This document shows positions 52,125 through 61,545 of a stretch of DNA of 64,000 bases, one piece after another. Origin of the DNA: Lachnospiraceae bacterium NE2001 (GTDB lineage: Bacteria > Bacillota > Clostridia > Lachnospirales > Lachnospiraceae); the NCBI GenBank assembly GCA_900110635.1, contig FOEK01000007.1, positions 119,629 through 183,628 on the forward strand. The letters run 5' to 3'. Positions within the stretch are counted from its first letter, which is position 1. Every line of letters begins with the position of its first letter. The translations under genes and the position numbers were made by a program. Under the pieces are notes generated by a model, which did no database searches, was not told the DNA's origin, and saw only the letters and a list, made by a program, of their open reading frames with translations.

Positions 52125-52138
52125 ATTAACCGACCTCC

Positions 52139-52393
52139 TTACTTAGCTCTCTCAATAATCTCAACAAGTCTCCATCTCTTATCCTTAGAGAGTGGTCTTG
52201 TCTCCATAACTCTAACTCTGTCGCCCTTCTTGCATTCGTTGTTCTCATCGTGTGCCTTGAGCTTATATGTTCTCTTTACGATCTTGCCATAAAGTGGATG
52301 CTTAACATTGTCGATAATTGAAACAACAATAGTTTTATCCATCTTGTCACTTGTAACAAGACCTACACGTGTCTTACGTAAATTTCTTTCCAT
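52139..52393 (-). CDS. rpsQ: 30S ribosomal protein S17
   Basis: 84 aa, OB fold. It has [20 protein letters not shown] and [22 protein letters not shown]. Last gene of the S10 segment proper. Confidence 0.99.
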   Translation of the reverse strand: MERNLRKTRVGLVTSDKMDKTIVVSIIDNVKHPLYGKIVKRTYKLKAHDENNECKKGDRVRVMETRPLSKDKRWRLVEIIERAK

Positions 52394-52414
52394 TGTTTAT
52401 CTCCTTCCCGACGA

Positions 52415-52618
52415 TTAAGCATTAGCCTTCTCAGCTATTACAGTCTGAATACGGGCAATGTTTCTTCTAACCTCTTTGATTCTGCTTGTGTTCTCCAGCT
52501 GGTTTGTAGCATTCTGGAACTTGAGGTTGAATAGTTCTTTCTTTGCATCAACGAGATCAACATTTAACTCGTCAACTGACTTTGTCTTTAACTCTTCTAC
52601 GAATTCCTTAGTCTTCAC
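52415..52618 (-). CDS. rpmC: 50S ribosomal protein L29
   Basis: 67 aa. It has [18 protein letters not shown] and [19 protein letters not shown]. It starts with GTG, whose first base is the last base of the rplP stop (TAGTG), so translation is likely coupled. AAAGGAGG lies in the rplP end. Confidence 0.98.
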   Translation of the reverse strand: MKTKEFVEELKTKSVDELNVDLVDAKKELFNLKFQNATNQLENTSRIKEVRRNIARIQTVIAEKANA

Positions 52619-53061
52619 TATTCGTTACCTCCTTTACTATTGATTTCATCTAGCTCAGCCTTTGATACGATCTTACACTTAATTGGAAGCTTGTGTGTTG
52701 CAAGACGAAGAGCTTCTCTAGCCTTCTCCTCTGATACACCAGCAACCTCGAAAAGAACTCTACCTGGCTTAACTACTGCTACATAGTACTCTACAGCACC
52801 CTTTCCGGATCCCATACGAACACCGATAGGCTTTGATGTAACAGGCTTGTCTGGGAACATATCGATCCAAACTTTACCTTCACGTCTAAGGTGACGTGTT
52901 ATAGCAACTCTGGCAGCCTCTATCTGGTTGGATCTGATCCAAGCTGGCTGCATAGCGATGATTCCATACTCGCCACGATGAAGCTTGTTACCTCTTGTAG
53001 CCTTACCCTTCATGGATCCACGCTGCTGCTTACGATATTTCATTCTCTTTGGCATTAACAT
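52618..53061 (-). CDS. rplP: 50S ribosomal protein L16
   Basis: 147 aa. It has [21 protein letters not shown] and [23 protein letters not shown]. Two bases lie between it and rpsC, and it overlaps rpmC by one. Confidence 0.99.
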   Translation of the reverse strand: MLMPKRMKYRKQQRGSMKGKATRGNKLHRGEYGIIAMQPAWIRSNQIEAARVAITRHLRREGKVWIDMFPDKPVTSKPIGVRMGSGKGAVEYYVAVVKPGRVLFEVAGVSEEKAREALRLATHKLPIKCKIVSKAELDEINSKGGNE

Positions 53062-53063
53062 GA

Positions 53064-53729
53064 TTAATTCGCTCCTTCCTTCTTATTCTTAGTTGGAAGT
53101 ACTTCACCATGGTAAATCCAAGTCTTTACACCAACCTTACCATATGTTGTGTCAGCCTCAGCAAAACCATAGTCGATGTTGGCACGAAGAGTCTGAAGAG
53201 GAATTGTTCCCTCGCTGTATGACTCTGTTCTAGCCATATCTGCACCACCAAGACGTCCTGATACACTTGTCTTGATTCCAAGTACCTCGCCGCCCTTCAT
53301 AGCTCTACCCATACAGGTCTTCATAGCTCTACGGAAGGAAACACGTTCCTCGAGCTGCTTAGCTATGTTCTCAGCAACAAGCTGTGCATCAATATCTGGT
53401 TTCTTGATTTCCTTAACGTCGATGATAAGCTTCTTCTTTGTAAGCTTCTGAACGTCTGCTTTAACTTTCTCAATCTCAGCTCCACCCTTACCGATAACGA
53501 TACCTGGCTTAGCTGTGAAGAGGCTAATCTTAACCTTATCTCTGGTTCTTTCGATATCTACCTTTGAGATGCCAGCATCATAAAGTCTCTTCTTAAGATA
53601 TTTTCTAATGTTGTAATCTTCAACAAGGTTGTTAGCAAACTCATCGTCTCTGGTATCTGCATACCACTTTGAGTTCCAATCCTTGATGACACCAACTCTA
53701 AGTCCGTGTGGATTAACTTTCTGACCCAT
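53064..53729 (-). CDS. rpsC: 30S ribosomal protein S3
   Basis: 221 aa. It has [22 protein letters not shown]-domain [15 protein letters not shown] [16 protein letters not shown] and [19 protein letters not shown] selects 53729, eight codons inside the longer frame. Confidence 0.99.
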   Translation of the reverse strand: MGQKVNPHGLRVGVIKDWNSKWYADTRDDEFANNLVEDYNIRKYLKKRLYDAGISKVDIERTRDKVKISLFTAKPGIVIGKGGAEIEKVKADVQKLTKKKLIIDVKEIKKPDIDAQLVAENIAKQLEERVSFRRAMKTCMGRAMKGGEVLGIKTSVSGRLGGADMARTESYSEGTIPLQTLRANIDYGFAEADTTYGKVGVKTWIYHGEVLPTKNKKEGAN

Positions 53730-53739
53730 TGCTTCCTCC

Positions 53740-54126
53740 TTATCTTTCGTCAAGCACTACTGTAATGTGGCTTGTTCTCTTCTCGATTCTGTATGCTCTA
53801 CCCTGAGCTCTTGGGTGAATTCTCTTCATTGTAGGTCCCTTGTTTGCAAAGCACTCTGCAACATAGAGATTGTCAGCCTTGAGTCCATTATTGTTCTCAG
53901 CATTTGCAATTGCTGACTGAAGCAACTTGTAAATTACTGTAGAACCCTTACGGTTGTTATACTTTAGGATAGCAAGAGCTTCGTTAACATCCTTACCTCT
54001 TATGGCGTCTAGTACGAAACATGCCTTTGTTACTGAAACCCTAGCATAAGAGATCTTAGCTGAAGGTCTAGTATCTTTATTTTCATTTCTCTCTCTTTTG
54101 ATTTGAGATCTATGTCCTTTTGCCAT
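53740..54126 (-). CDS. rplV: 50S ribosomal protein L22
   Basis: 128 aa. It has [22 protein letters not shown] and [21 protein letters not shown], with the tunnel loop near 85-100. Confidence 0.99.
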   Translation of the reverse strand: MAKGHRSQIKRERNENKDTRPSAKISYARVSVTKACFVLDAIRGKDVNEALAILKYNNRKGSTVIYKLLQSAIANAENNNGLKADNLYVAECFANKGPTMKRIHPRAQGRAYRIEKRTSHITVVLDER

Positions 54127-54141
54127 TTTCTACTCTCCTCC

Positions 54142-54417
54142 TTATCTACCCTTCTTCTCGTCCTTACCATGACCTCTGTAAGTTCTTGTTGCAACGAACT
54201 CACCGAGCTTATGGCCAACCATATCCTCTGTTACATATACAGGGATGTGTGTTCTGCCGTTGTGTACTGCTATTGTATGTCCTACGAATGAAGGGAAGAT
54301 AGTTGAACGTCTTGACCATGTCTTAACAACTTCTTTCTGGTCATTCTTGTTCATCTCATCAATCTTCTTGAGTAGACTTGCGTCTGCGAATGGGCCTTTC
54401 TTTAATGAACGTGCCAT
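54142..54417 (-). CDS. rpsS: 30S ribosomal protein S19
   Basis: 91 aa. It has [20 protein letters not shown] and [22 protein letters not shown]. Full length. Confidence 0.99.
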   Translation of the reverse strand: MARSLKKGPFADASLLKKIDEMNKNDQKEVVKTWSRRSTIFPSFVGHTIAVHNGRTHIPVYVTEDMVGHKLGEFVATRTYRGHGKDEKKGR

Positions 54418-54429
54418 TACTTTTCCTCC

Positions 54430-55272
54430 TTACTTAACATTCTTTCCGTTTCTGTTTCTGATGATCAACTTGTTAGACTTATTCTTCTTCTTTCTGGTCT
54501 TAAGTCCAAGTGCTGGCTTACCCCAAGGAGTTGAAGGACCTGGTCTACCAATAGGTGCTCTACCCTCACCACCACCGTGTGGATGGTCATTAGGGTTCAT
54601 AACAGAACCACGAACTGTAGGACGGATGCCCATATGACGCTTACGACCAGCCTTACCAATATTTACAAGGCTGTGCTCGCCATTTCCTACTGAACCAATA
54701 GTTGCTCTACCCTGAATAGGTACTTTTCTCATCTCGCCTGAAGGAAGACGAAGGATTGCATACTTTCCCTCCTTAGCCATAAGCTGAGCTGAGTTACCTG
54801 CTGAACGAACAAGCTGTCCACCCTTACCAGGAACAAGCTCGATGTTGTGAATCTCAGTACCAACTGGGATATCAGCAAGCGGAAGACAGTTACCAACTTT
54901 GACTTCTGCATCTGAACCGTTCATCAGCTTATCTCCAACCTTAAGTCCTGCTGGAGCTAAAATGTATGACTTTGTACCATCAGCGTAAACGATAAGAGCG
55001 ATGTTAGCTGTTCTATTAGGATCATACTCGATTGTAGTTACCTTAGCTTCGATATTATCCTTATTACGCTTAAAATCTATTATTCTATACTTCTGTCTAT
55101 TTCCACCACCGTGATGTCTGACAGTAATCTTACCCTGGTTGTTACGTCCTGCTGTCTTATTCTTAGATACAAGAAGTGACTTCTCAGGCTTATCTGTTGT
55201 GATTACGTCAAAATCAAGACCGGTCATATTCCTTCTGGAAGGTGTATATGGATTATATACTTTGATTCCCAT
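54430..55272 (-). CDS. rplB: 50S ribosomal protein L2
   Basis: 280 aa. It has [20 protein letters not shown] and the peptidyl-transferase-centre region [19 protein letters not shown], with the conserved His. Full length. Confidence 0.99.
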   Translation of the reverse strand: MGIKVYNPYTPSRRNMTGLDFDVITTDKPEKSLLVSKNKTAGRNNQGKITVRHHGGGNRQKYRIIDFKRNKDNIEAKVTTIEYDPNRTANIALIVYADGTKSYILAPAGLKVGDKLMNGSDAEVKVGNCLPLADIPVGTEIHNIELVPGKGGQLVRSAGNSAQLMAKEGKYAILRLPSGEMRKVPIQGRATIGSVGNGEHSLVNIGKAGRKRHMGIRPTVRGSVMNPNDHPHGGGEGRAPIGRPGPSTPWGKPALGLKTRKKKNKSNKLIIRNRNGKNVK

Positions 55273-55297
55273 CTTGTTTCTCCTTTCAATTTACCTC

Positions 55298-55597
55298 TTA
55301 CAGTCCTTCAAAAAGCTGAATGTCTGCGCTGTCAGCTGTAAGCTGTACATATGCCTTCTTGCTCTTTGCTGTCTTACCAAATACCATGCCACGTCTCTTT
55401 GTCTTGCCGTCCTTGTTCTGTGTGTTAACCTTAGCTACCTTAACACCGTCGAACATCTTCTCAACAGCTTCCTTAATCTGAGACTTGTTAGCATCAGGAT
55501 GTACAAGGAATGTATACTTCTTGTCAGCCATAATGTTCATACTCTTCTCAGTAAGAACTGGTTTTAATATAACATCATAATACTTAATATCTGCCAT
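55298..55597 (-). CDS. rplW: 50S ribosomal protein L23
   Basis: 99 aa. It has [20 protein letters not shown] and [20 protein letters not shown]. The ATG overlaps the rplD stop by one base (TAATG), so translation is probably coupled. Confidence 0.99.
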   Translation of the reverse strand: MADIKYYDVILKPVLTEKSMNIMADKKYTFLVHPDANKSQIKEAVEKMFDGVKVAKVNTQNKDGKTKRRGMVFGKTAKSKKAYVQLTADSADIQLFEGL

Positions 55598-56217
55598 TAT
55601 GCGTATACCTCCTCTAATGCTTTAACTGCATCCTTGGTGATAACGAGACTGTCGTATTTCACAACATCATATACATTTATAGCATTTCTTGTCTCTGTCT
55701 TAACATCAGGGATATTTCTAGCTGAAAGAACTACGCCTTTGTTCTCGCCCTCTGTAACGATAAGTGCCTTACCAGCATTGATGTTGCTGAGGATCTTTGC
55801 AAAATCCTTTGTCTTTGGCTCGTTCATTGTAAGCTCGTCAACAACGATGAGCTTGTTCTCCTGAACCTTAGCTGTAAGAGCTGAGAAAAGTGCAAGACGC
55901 GCTTCCTTCTTGTTAATCTTCTTTGAATAGTCTCTTGGCTTTGGTGCAAATACTACACCACCACCAGTCCACTGTGGAGCTCTGATAGAACCCTGTCTAG
56001 CATGACCAGTTCCCTTCTGTCTCCATGGCTTTCTTCCGCCACCACTTACTTCTGAACGTGTGAGAGCACTCTGTGTTCCCTGACGTCTGTTAGCAAGTGT
56101 AGTAACAACTGCCTTATGGACAATTGCTTCATTTATCTCTACACCGAAAATCTTGTCGTTAAGCTCGAGCTTTTCAACTTCTTTTCCGTCGGTGTTAAGT
56201 ACTGATACTGTTGCCAT
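55597..56217 (-). CDS. rplD: 50S ribosomal protein L4
   Basis: 206 aa. It has [35 protein letters not shown] and the loop that lines the tunnel. L4 represses the S10 operon in E. coli; the leader here could be its target, which is unproven. Confidence 0.99.
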   Translation of the reverse strand: MATVSVLNTDGKEVEKLELNDKIFGVEINEAIVHKAVVTTLANRRQGTQSALTRSEVSGGGRKPWRQKGTGHARQGSIRAPQWTGGGVVFAPKPRDYSKKINKKEARLALFSALTAKVQENKLIVVDELTMNEPKTKDFAKILSNINAGKALIVTEGENKGVVLSARNIPDVKTETRNAINVYDVVKYDSLVITKDAVKALEEVYA

Positions 56218-56241
56218 TTCTTAATCCTCCTTCGTCTAGTC

Positions 56242-56928
56242 TTATGCTCTAGCCTTAACTGACTCTGTTACAACAACGAGTGACTTCTTAGGGCCAGGTA
56301 CTGCGCCTCTAACGAGAATTACATTATTCTCGGCATCTATCTTAACAACCTCGAGGTTCTGGATTGTTACCTGCTCTGTACCCATATGTCCAGGCATCTT
56401 CTTTCCCTTAGCTACCTTACTTGGATCTGAACAAGCACCGTTTGAACCTGCGTGACGATGGTACTTTGAACCGTGTCCTGAAGGACCTGACTTAAGTCCG
56501 TGTCTCTTGATACCACCAGCGTATCCTTTACCCTTTGACTTAGCAGATACATCAACCTTGTCACCTTCTGCGAAGATGTCAGCCTTGATCACTGTCTCAC
56601 CTGGTACGTATGCTGAAATGTCATCAAACTTGAACTCTTTTACGAATCTCTTGGCATCTACGCCAGCCTTCTTTGCGTGTCCAACCTCAGCCTTTGTTGC
56701 TCCGTGTGGGTTGTGAACAACCTTCTTACCTGAGCCATCCTTGGTTATTATCTTCTCTTTGATATCTCCGAAGCCAACCTGAACTGCTTCGTAGCCATCT
56801 TTTTCAACTGTCTTAACCTGAAGTACCTCGCAAGGTCCAGCAGCAAGTACAGTTACAGGAATGAGCTGTCCCTGGTCGTTCCAGATCTGAGTCATTCCGA
56901 CTTTTTCTGCAAGTATTGCCTTTTTCAT
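56242..56928 (-). CDS. rplC: 50S ribosomal protein L3
   Basis: 228 aa, slightly longer than the usual 209. It has [20 protein letters not shown] and the [25 protein letters not shown] loop with GHMG. It lies 201 bases after rpsJ. Confidence 0.99.
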   Translation of the reverse strand: MKKAILAEKVGMTQIWNDQGQLIPVTVLAAGPCEVLQVKTVEKDGYEAVQVGFGDIKEKIITKDGSGKKVVHNPHGATKAEVGHAKKAGVDAKRFVKEFKFDDISAYVPGETVIKADIFAEGDKVDVSAKSKGKGYAGGIKRHGLKSGPSGHGSKYHRHAGSNGACSDPSKVAKGKKMPGHMGTEQVTIQNLEVVKIDAENNVILVRGAVPGPKKSLVVVTESVKARA

Positions 56929-57130
56929 TTCTGATTCCTCCTAATTTGATTTACAGCGGATTTCCATTTTAATAGGAAATCATTCTAAATAATTTACAGC
57001 GGGCCACTTTGTTTCCTGACTACTTGCATTAGCAGGAGTGGTCTTACTAAATCTACTACATAATCTCGCAGGAATTTTGTCTATGTAGTCAATTAGGTAC
57101 TGTCATTATTTTTCCTCTTTTAAAGTATGA
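56929..57130 (-). promoter_or_regulatory. Multi-hairpin gap between rpsJ and rplC
   Basis: The 202-base gap, normally a few dozen bases, holds hairpins GATTTCC / GGAAATC (56959-56981), CCAC-TCCTG / CAGGA-GTGG (57004-57041) and ACTACATA / TATGTAGT (57055-57089). TTTACAGCGG occurs twice (from 56950 and 56993). No promoter or ORF was recognised. Confidence 0.45.
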
Positions 57131-57439
57131 TTACTTTGTTCTCATATTTACGTATACACCAGCACTGATGTCCATCTTACGAAGAACGTCGATTGTCTTC
57201 TGTGTAGGTGCGATAACGTCGATGAGTCTCTTGTGAGTTCTCTGCTCGAACTGCTCTCTACTATCCTTATACTTGTGAACAGCTCTCAGAATTGTAATCT
57301 TCTCAACCTTTGTTGGCATAGGAATAGGTCCACTTACCTGAGCTCCTGAACCCTTAACTGCCTCAACGATCTGCTTTGCAGCCTGATCGATAAGCTCGTG
57401 ATCATATGCCTTTAATGTGATTCTCATTGTGTTAGCCAT
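57131..57439 (-). CDS. rpsJ: 30S ribosomal protein S10
   Basis: 102 aa. It has [25 protein letters not shown] and [29 protein letters not shown]. First gene of the ribosomal superoperon, after a leader of about 280 bases. AAGGAGGCGGC is the RBS. Confidence 0.99.
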   Translation of the reverse strand: MANTMRITLKAYDHELIDQAAKQIVEAVKGSGAQVSGPIPMPTKVEKITILRAVHKYKDSREQFEQRTHKRLIDVIAPTQKTIDVLRKMDISAGVYVNMRTK

Positions 57440-57711
57440 AAAAAAAGCCGCCTCCTTTTTTGCATTTTGAAATGCCGAACAAGTGGTGACTGTACAACTA
57501 TCCCGGGTGTATCATAGCTATCTCTTTAAAAAAGTCGGATAACTCCGACATCATTTAATGAGATGAACGCTCACATCCGTCATCTCTGACCATTGTCAGA
57601 TGGTATGGTACAGTGACTTGTCGCCAGATTCTATGATCTTGACATTCGCTCCGCGTAGTTACCTGCTCCTGCAGCAGCAATCTACGTTTCCTAGCTATCA
57701 ATGTCACAGCA
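57440..57711 (-). promoter_or_regulatory. Structured S10-operon leader
   Basis: The leader of about 270 bases starts just after the promoter. It contains a long hairpin around 57654-57686 (CGTAG / CTACG with a CCTGC..GCAGC interior). TCTGAC / GTCAGA (57585-57600) and AGATGA / TCATCT (57562-57586) follow. The intrinsic terminator at 57528-57549 comes next, then the rpsJ RBS. This order suits transcription attenuation. The ligand could be a ribosomal protein such as L4, by analogy with E. coli. Confidence 0.6.
57528..57549 (-). terminator. Leader terminator upstream of rpsJ
   Basis: The stem GTCGGA / TCCGAC (57534-57539, 57544-57549) is followed by TTTTTT on the minus strand. It stands about 90 bases before rpsJ, inside the leader, so it is an attenuator rather than an end signal. 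Confidence 0.75.
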
Positions 57712-57717
57712 AGAGGT

Positions 57718-57746
57718 ATAATAGCACACTGACATACCAAATGCAA
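57718..57746 (-). promoter_or_regulatory. S10 operon promoter
   Basis: TTGCAT (57741-57746) and TATTAT (57718-57723) are 17 bases apart on the minus strand, with an extended TGC. The upstream flank AAAAAGTCC matches the promoter before rpmJ. Confidence 0.8.
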
Positions 57747-57772
57747 GGACTTTTTTTCAAAAGTTTTAATAT

Positions 57773-57815
57773 AGGGGACAGTTCTCAAAAATAACCATTT
57801 GAGAACCGTCCCCTG
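57773..57815. terminator. REP hairpin ending the signalling operon
   Basis: AGGGGACAGTTCTCAAA / TTTGAGAACCGTCCCCT is a nearly perfect 17-bp inverted repeat of the GGGGACRG family. It lies between the diguanylate cyclase stop and the S10 promoter. It can form a hairpin on either strand, but U-runs are weak, so termination is uncertain. Confidence 0.55.
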
Positions 57816-57824
57816 TTGTTGATC

Positions 57825-58838
57825 CTAGTAGATTACGCAGTTTCGTCCGCTCTCCTTTGCGGTGTAGAGGTGTTCATCAGCCTTGCTGATATTGTCCTCT
57901 ATGGAGAGGTTCTGATCGAACTGTCTGCATCCGAAGCTCATAGTTACCTTGATGGTATTTCCATCAGCTTCAATAGGAGTAGCCATAATCTTCTTACGGA
58001 TACTCTCTGCCTTTGCCACACTGTCTTCCAGGGTAGCGCCGATCATCATCATTACGAACTCTTCACCGCCCCATCTATATACGGACTCAGTATCTGTGCA
58101 GCTGCTTTCCATTATAGATGCTACTGTTGAGAGCACATCGTCACCAGCATTGTGGCCATAGGTATCATTTACCCTCTTAAACTTGTCTATATCTGATATG
58201 AAGAGACTAAGTGTCTTTCCTTCATCGAGAGCCTTGTTATATTTACGGGAGAAGTCGCTGTAGAAGCCCATACGGTTCTTCAGCTTGGTAAGCTTGTCGT
58301 GATGAGACTCTTCATAGAAGGTCTCAGACTCCATTGCAAGTCCGCAGATAAGTGCAGCCATGGAAAGCTTACGCACATCCTCCTTCTCATCGAAGCCACC
58401 GTCTCCATTTTTATTTATTATCTGAAATGCACCAATAAACTCACCATTTATATCAGCAACTGGCATAACCAGAACTGACTTTGTGGTATAACCAGTCATC
58501 CAGTCAACATCCCTGTTGAAATCAGGATCACTATATGGATCATTTGTCACAACAACCTGTCCCAGGCGAAGAGCACGTCCAACAAGACCAGTGTTATCAG
58601 GAATGACTATCTTGTCCACGCCTGTTGCAGAGGTGGTCCAAAGCTCATTCTTATGTCGATCCCATTTCCAGAAGCTTGCTCTGTCAGCATCTGCCATAGT
58701 TCTACCCAGTTCTGTCATATACTCAAAGATTGCAGCGTGATCCTTTTCCTTGTCGCTGCACATCTCACCATATAGTTTAGAACTGATATCATAGATTTCT
58801 TTCAGAGTAGTTTCTTCTATATTAATGTTGAGTTTCAT
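57825..58838 (-). CDS. GAF-GGDEF diguanylate cyclase
   Basis: The 337-aa cytoplasmic protein has a GAF domain (about 25-170: ADRASFWKWDRHKNELWTTS, GQVVVTNDPYSDPDFN) and a GGDEF domain (about 185-337). The GGDEF domain has HDKLTKLKNRMGF, DIDKFKRVNDTYGH and the active-site loop RWGGEEF. The catalytic residues are intact, so it should make c-di-GMP. No inhibitory RxxD site is visible at the usual place. AAGGGGGTAACT before MKLNIN selects 58838. It is last gene of the signalling operon, 60 bases after the hydrolase. Confidence 0.93.
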   Translation of the reverse strand: MKLNINIEETTLKEIYDISSKLYGEMCSDKEKDHAAIFEYMTELGRTMADADRASFWKWDRHKNELWTTSATGVDKIVIPDNTGLVGRALRLGQVVVTNDPYSDPDFNRDVDWMTGYTTKSVLVMPVADINGEFIGAFQIINKNGDGGFDEKEDVRKLSMAALICGLAMESETFYEESHHDKLTKLKNRMGFYSDFSRKYNKALDEGKTLSLFISDIDKFKRVNDTYGHNAGDDVLSTVASIMESSCTDTESVYRWGGEEFVMMMIGATLEDSVAKAESIRKKIMATPIEADGNTIKVTMSFGCRQFDQNLSIEDNISKADEHLYTAKESGRNCVIY

Positions 58839-58898
58839 AGTTACCCCCTTGATGATACAAAATGTAACAAACTTAAGCAGGGCAACCTTTGTCACATT

Positions 58899-59684
58899 TT
58901 ACGCAAGCGGCGCCAGCTCAAAGTCTGTTTCAGCGATTCTTTCCTTGATGGCATCTATATCGTCAAGATGCATCAGAAAAACTTCTACACTATTATCTCT
59001 AAAAAAGTCTGAATAGTCTAGTAGTTTTTCAACAAAGATATGAACATCTGTATTATAAGCCGAGCACTCAGTATAAAGAACAGTTTCTTCTATTATATAT
59101 GGAAGAAATGGTTCAAGGGTACAGGTATCCCCGGTATAGACCACATTTTTCCCTTCCACCTTCAGATTATATCCAAAACATTTACCCTCAAGATTAGGAA
59201 CATGAGTTGTTGGAATAGCCGCCTTGAGCCAGCCGTCTCTGTTTTCAGCTATATACTCTTCTGCAGTCACAAGCCTGTATGCAGACTTGGCACAACCCTC
59301 AAGCTTCTCCAGCATATATCCCAGATTATCTCTTACCTCTTCTGAAGGAGCGATCACCGTCACAGGAATCCCCCATATAAACGAGGCATAATGGATAGTA
59401 AGCCCCAGCCCGCCGATATGGTCACTATGGGTATGAGTTATGGCTATTATCAGCTCACTCACTGCCTTCTGACTCTTATTTATCTCTATCTGTTCAACAG
59501 CAGTTTTAGGAATTATGTCAACCTGATCAGATGAGGTTATATAAAAATGCGCTATTCCCTCTTTTTTAAGCCTGAAAAATGTAATAAGCGGGCAATCCAT
59601 CAGTATCATCTTACTGCCAATTGTGAAGTACGCCCCATTATGTTCATCCGCGAAGCCCGCGCCACGTCCAAAGAATTTAAGCAT
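58899..59684 (-). CDS. Metallo-beta-lactamase-fold hydrolase
   Basis: 261 aa. Motif ITHTHSDHIGGLGL holds the metal-binding HxHxDH. Further metal ligands are probably in TTHVPN, YTGDTCTLEP and LMHLDD. It resembles RNase Z-like and cyclic-nucleotide phosphodiesterase-like members. Its start overlaps the cyclase end by eight bases, so translation is coupled. A role in removing a cyclic nucleotide would fit the neighbours but is only inference. Confidence 0.85.
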   Translation of the reverse strand: MLKFFGRGAGFADEHNGAYFTIGSKMILMDCPLITFFRLKKEGIAHFYITSSDQVDIIPKTAVEQIEINKSQKAVSELIIAITHTHSDHIGGLGLTIHYASFIWGIPVTVIAPSEEVRDNLGYMLEKLEGCAKSAYRLVTAEEYIAENRDGWLKAAIPTTHVPNLEGKCFGYNLKVEGKNVVYTGDTCTLEPFLPYIIEETVLYTECSAYNTDVHIFVEKLLDYSDFFRDNSVEVFLMHLDDIDAIKERIAETDFELAPLA

Positions 59685-61494
59685 TCTCTCTATGTACCTC
59701 CGTCACCTCATATACAAATACACCCTTACTCTTTCCTTTAAGCGGAATCTCTCCTATCTCAGCCACATCAACCCTGTCCTTTACACGCTCATACAGAACG
59801 TCACTTATAAGGACCTGGCCCTTCTTGGCATTTGCCTCAAGACGGGCAGCGGTATTGACTGTATCTCCAATAGCCGTAAAGTCCATACGGAACTCACAGC
59901 CTATATTACCAACGACAGCAGGACCAACGTTTACACCAACACCGAAGCCTACAGATCTGCCATACTTCTCCATCAGAGTCTTCTCCAGTGCCTTGCCGCC
60001 ATTCACTATATCCATAGCTGCACATACAGCCTTAAACTCATAATCAGGAAGATCAAATGGTGAATTGAACACTGCCATAGTTGCATCACCCACGAACTTA
60101 TCCAGAGTTCCTGAATTATCAAAGATTGACTTGGTGGTCAGTGATAAGTACTCATTCAGAATCTCCACCACCTGTTCCGGCTCCAGTGCCTCGGACATAG
60201 TAGTGAAGCCTCGGATATCTACGAAGAGAACTGCTATATCTCTATTCTCACCACCCAGCTTTATCTGGAAGTCGCCGCCCTTGGATATTTCATCTATAAT
60301 CTGTGGTGCCACGTATTTTTTAAATGCATTTAATACCTTTTTCTTTCTCGCCTTCTCCGTTACATAGTTAATTGCCAGGCAGTAGAAGAAGGAAAGCACT
60401 AAAACAAGTGGAAGGTAGATTATGCTGTATGCGCTGCCGTGGTTGTTGACAGCCATAAGCACCCCAACCTCTATACCAATGGTTGCAAGCAGTATAATAA
60501 GTGACTGCCAAGGTTTCAGCTTTCTGAAAATAATATGCAGGGCCATAGCTATGATAGCTGCTATAATGCCAAAAAGAGTAGCATTTCCATTTACAGAGAA
60601 TCTACCCTGAATATAGGACTGAAGAATATTTGCGTGAATCTCCACTCCGTACATCTGCTGACTGCCGCCAGTAGGCACCGAAAATGCATCCTGCATTCCC
60701 GTAGCGTAAGCACCAACTAAAACTATGCTTCCAGTAAAGGCTCTGGCATCTATGGTTCCGTCAAGTACATCTATCATAGAAATGTACTCGTAGTCGCCAG
60801 GTCTGCCAGAATAATTAATTATGGAACGGCCATATATATCCGTTGGAACTGCTCTTGGTGTAGTACCAGTGTAATCACAGTACTTCTCATATAGAACACT
60901 GGAGAACATACGCTGCTCTGTAACATTTCCACTCTCATCCGTATATTTTTCTACAGGAATGATCCTTCGAACCACTCCATCAGAATCCTGTGCAACATTA
61001 CTGAAACCAATATCACATACATCTGCCAGTGCATCATAAGGCTGCTCCACATCATTTACAGGAGCTACCCACAGACCATTTTCATTCTGCTCCAGTTTTC
61101 TTCCATAAATAAGATGATTGACGATTACCACATTTCCACTGGCAGAAGCTGCCTCAACAAAAGCATCGTCACCCTCGTCAACATTTCCAGAAAACTGAAT
61201 ATCGAAGCCTACCAGGGCAGGCTTCGCATCTTCATTCTCATTTAACTTATTTAATAAATCAGCATAGGTTGAGCGGGACCAGGTTTGAATTGGCCCCAGC
61301 TCTGCCATAGTTTTTTCATCAACTCCGATAATCTTGATCTTGCTGTCGATACCTCTTGGTATCTGGTACAGGCTGTCCCACGCTATAAAATCCAAGGAAC
61401 TAAGACAGTTCGTTAAAATAAGCAGAAATGTCAGCAGTCCAACAACAATAGATTCAAGAATAACCAGAATACGTCTTTTATTATTTGAGTCCAT
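59677..61494 (-). CDS. CHASE2-adenylate cyclase
   Basis: The 605-aa membrane receptor has one N-terminal helix and an extracellular CHASE2 sensor (about 30-295: FIAWDSLYQIPRG, IIGVDEKTMAELGPIQTWSR, GFDIQFSG). Three helices follow (about 305-380), then a class III cyclase (about 415-600). The metal-binding Asp are in FVDIRGFTTM and FVGDATMAVF. The adenine-specifying Lys and Thr are in DKFVGD and DFTAIGDTVN. NTAARLE holds the transition-state Asn and Arg. cAMP synthesis is expected. AAGGGG before MDSNNK selects 61494. Such receptors are rare in Clostridia. Confidence 0.93.
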   Translation of the reverse strand: MDSNNKRRILVILESIVVGLLTFLLILTNCLSSLDFIAWDSLYQIPRGIDSKIKIIGVDEKTMAELGPIQTWSRSTYADLLNKLNENEDAKPALVGFDIQFSGNVDEGDDAFVEAASASGNVVIVNHLIYGRKLEQNENGLWVAPVNDVEQPYDALADVCDIGFSNVAQDSDGVVRRIIPVEKYTDESGNVTEQRMFSSVLYEKYCDYTGTTPRAVPTDIYGRSIINYSGRPGDYEYISMIDVLDGTIDARAFTGSIVLVGAYATGMQDAFSVPTGGSQQMYGVEIHANILQSYIQGRFSVNGNATLFGIIAAIIAMALHIIFRKLKPWQSLIILLATIGIEVGVLMAVNNHGSAYSIIYLPLVLVLSFFYCLAINYVTEKARKKKVLNAFKKYVAPQIIDEISKGGDFQIKLGGENRDIAVLFVDIRGFTTMSEALEPEQVVEILNEYLSLTTKSIFDNSGTLDKFVGDATMAVFNSPFDLPDYEFKAVCAAMDIVNGGKALEKTLMEKYGRSVGFGVGVNVGPAVVGNIGCEFRMDFTAIGDTVNTAARLEANAKKGQVLISDVLYERVKDRVDVAEIGEIPLKGKSKGVFVYEVTEVHRENA

Positions 61495-61545
61495 ATACAC
61501 TAGCCCCTTACAATAGATTCTCCGATCCACCCACAAGATAATACT

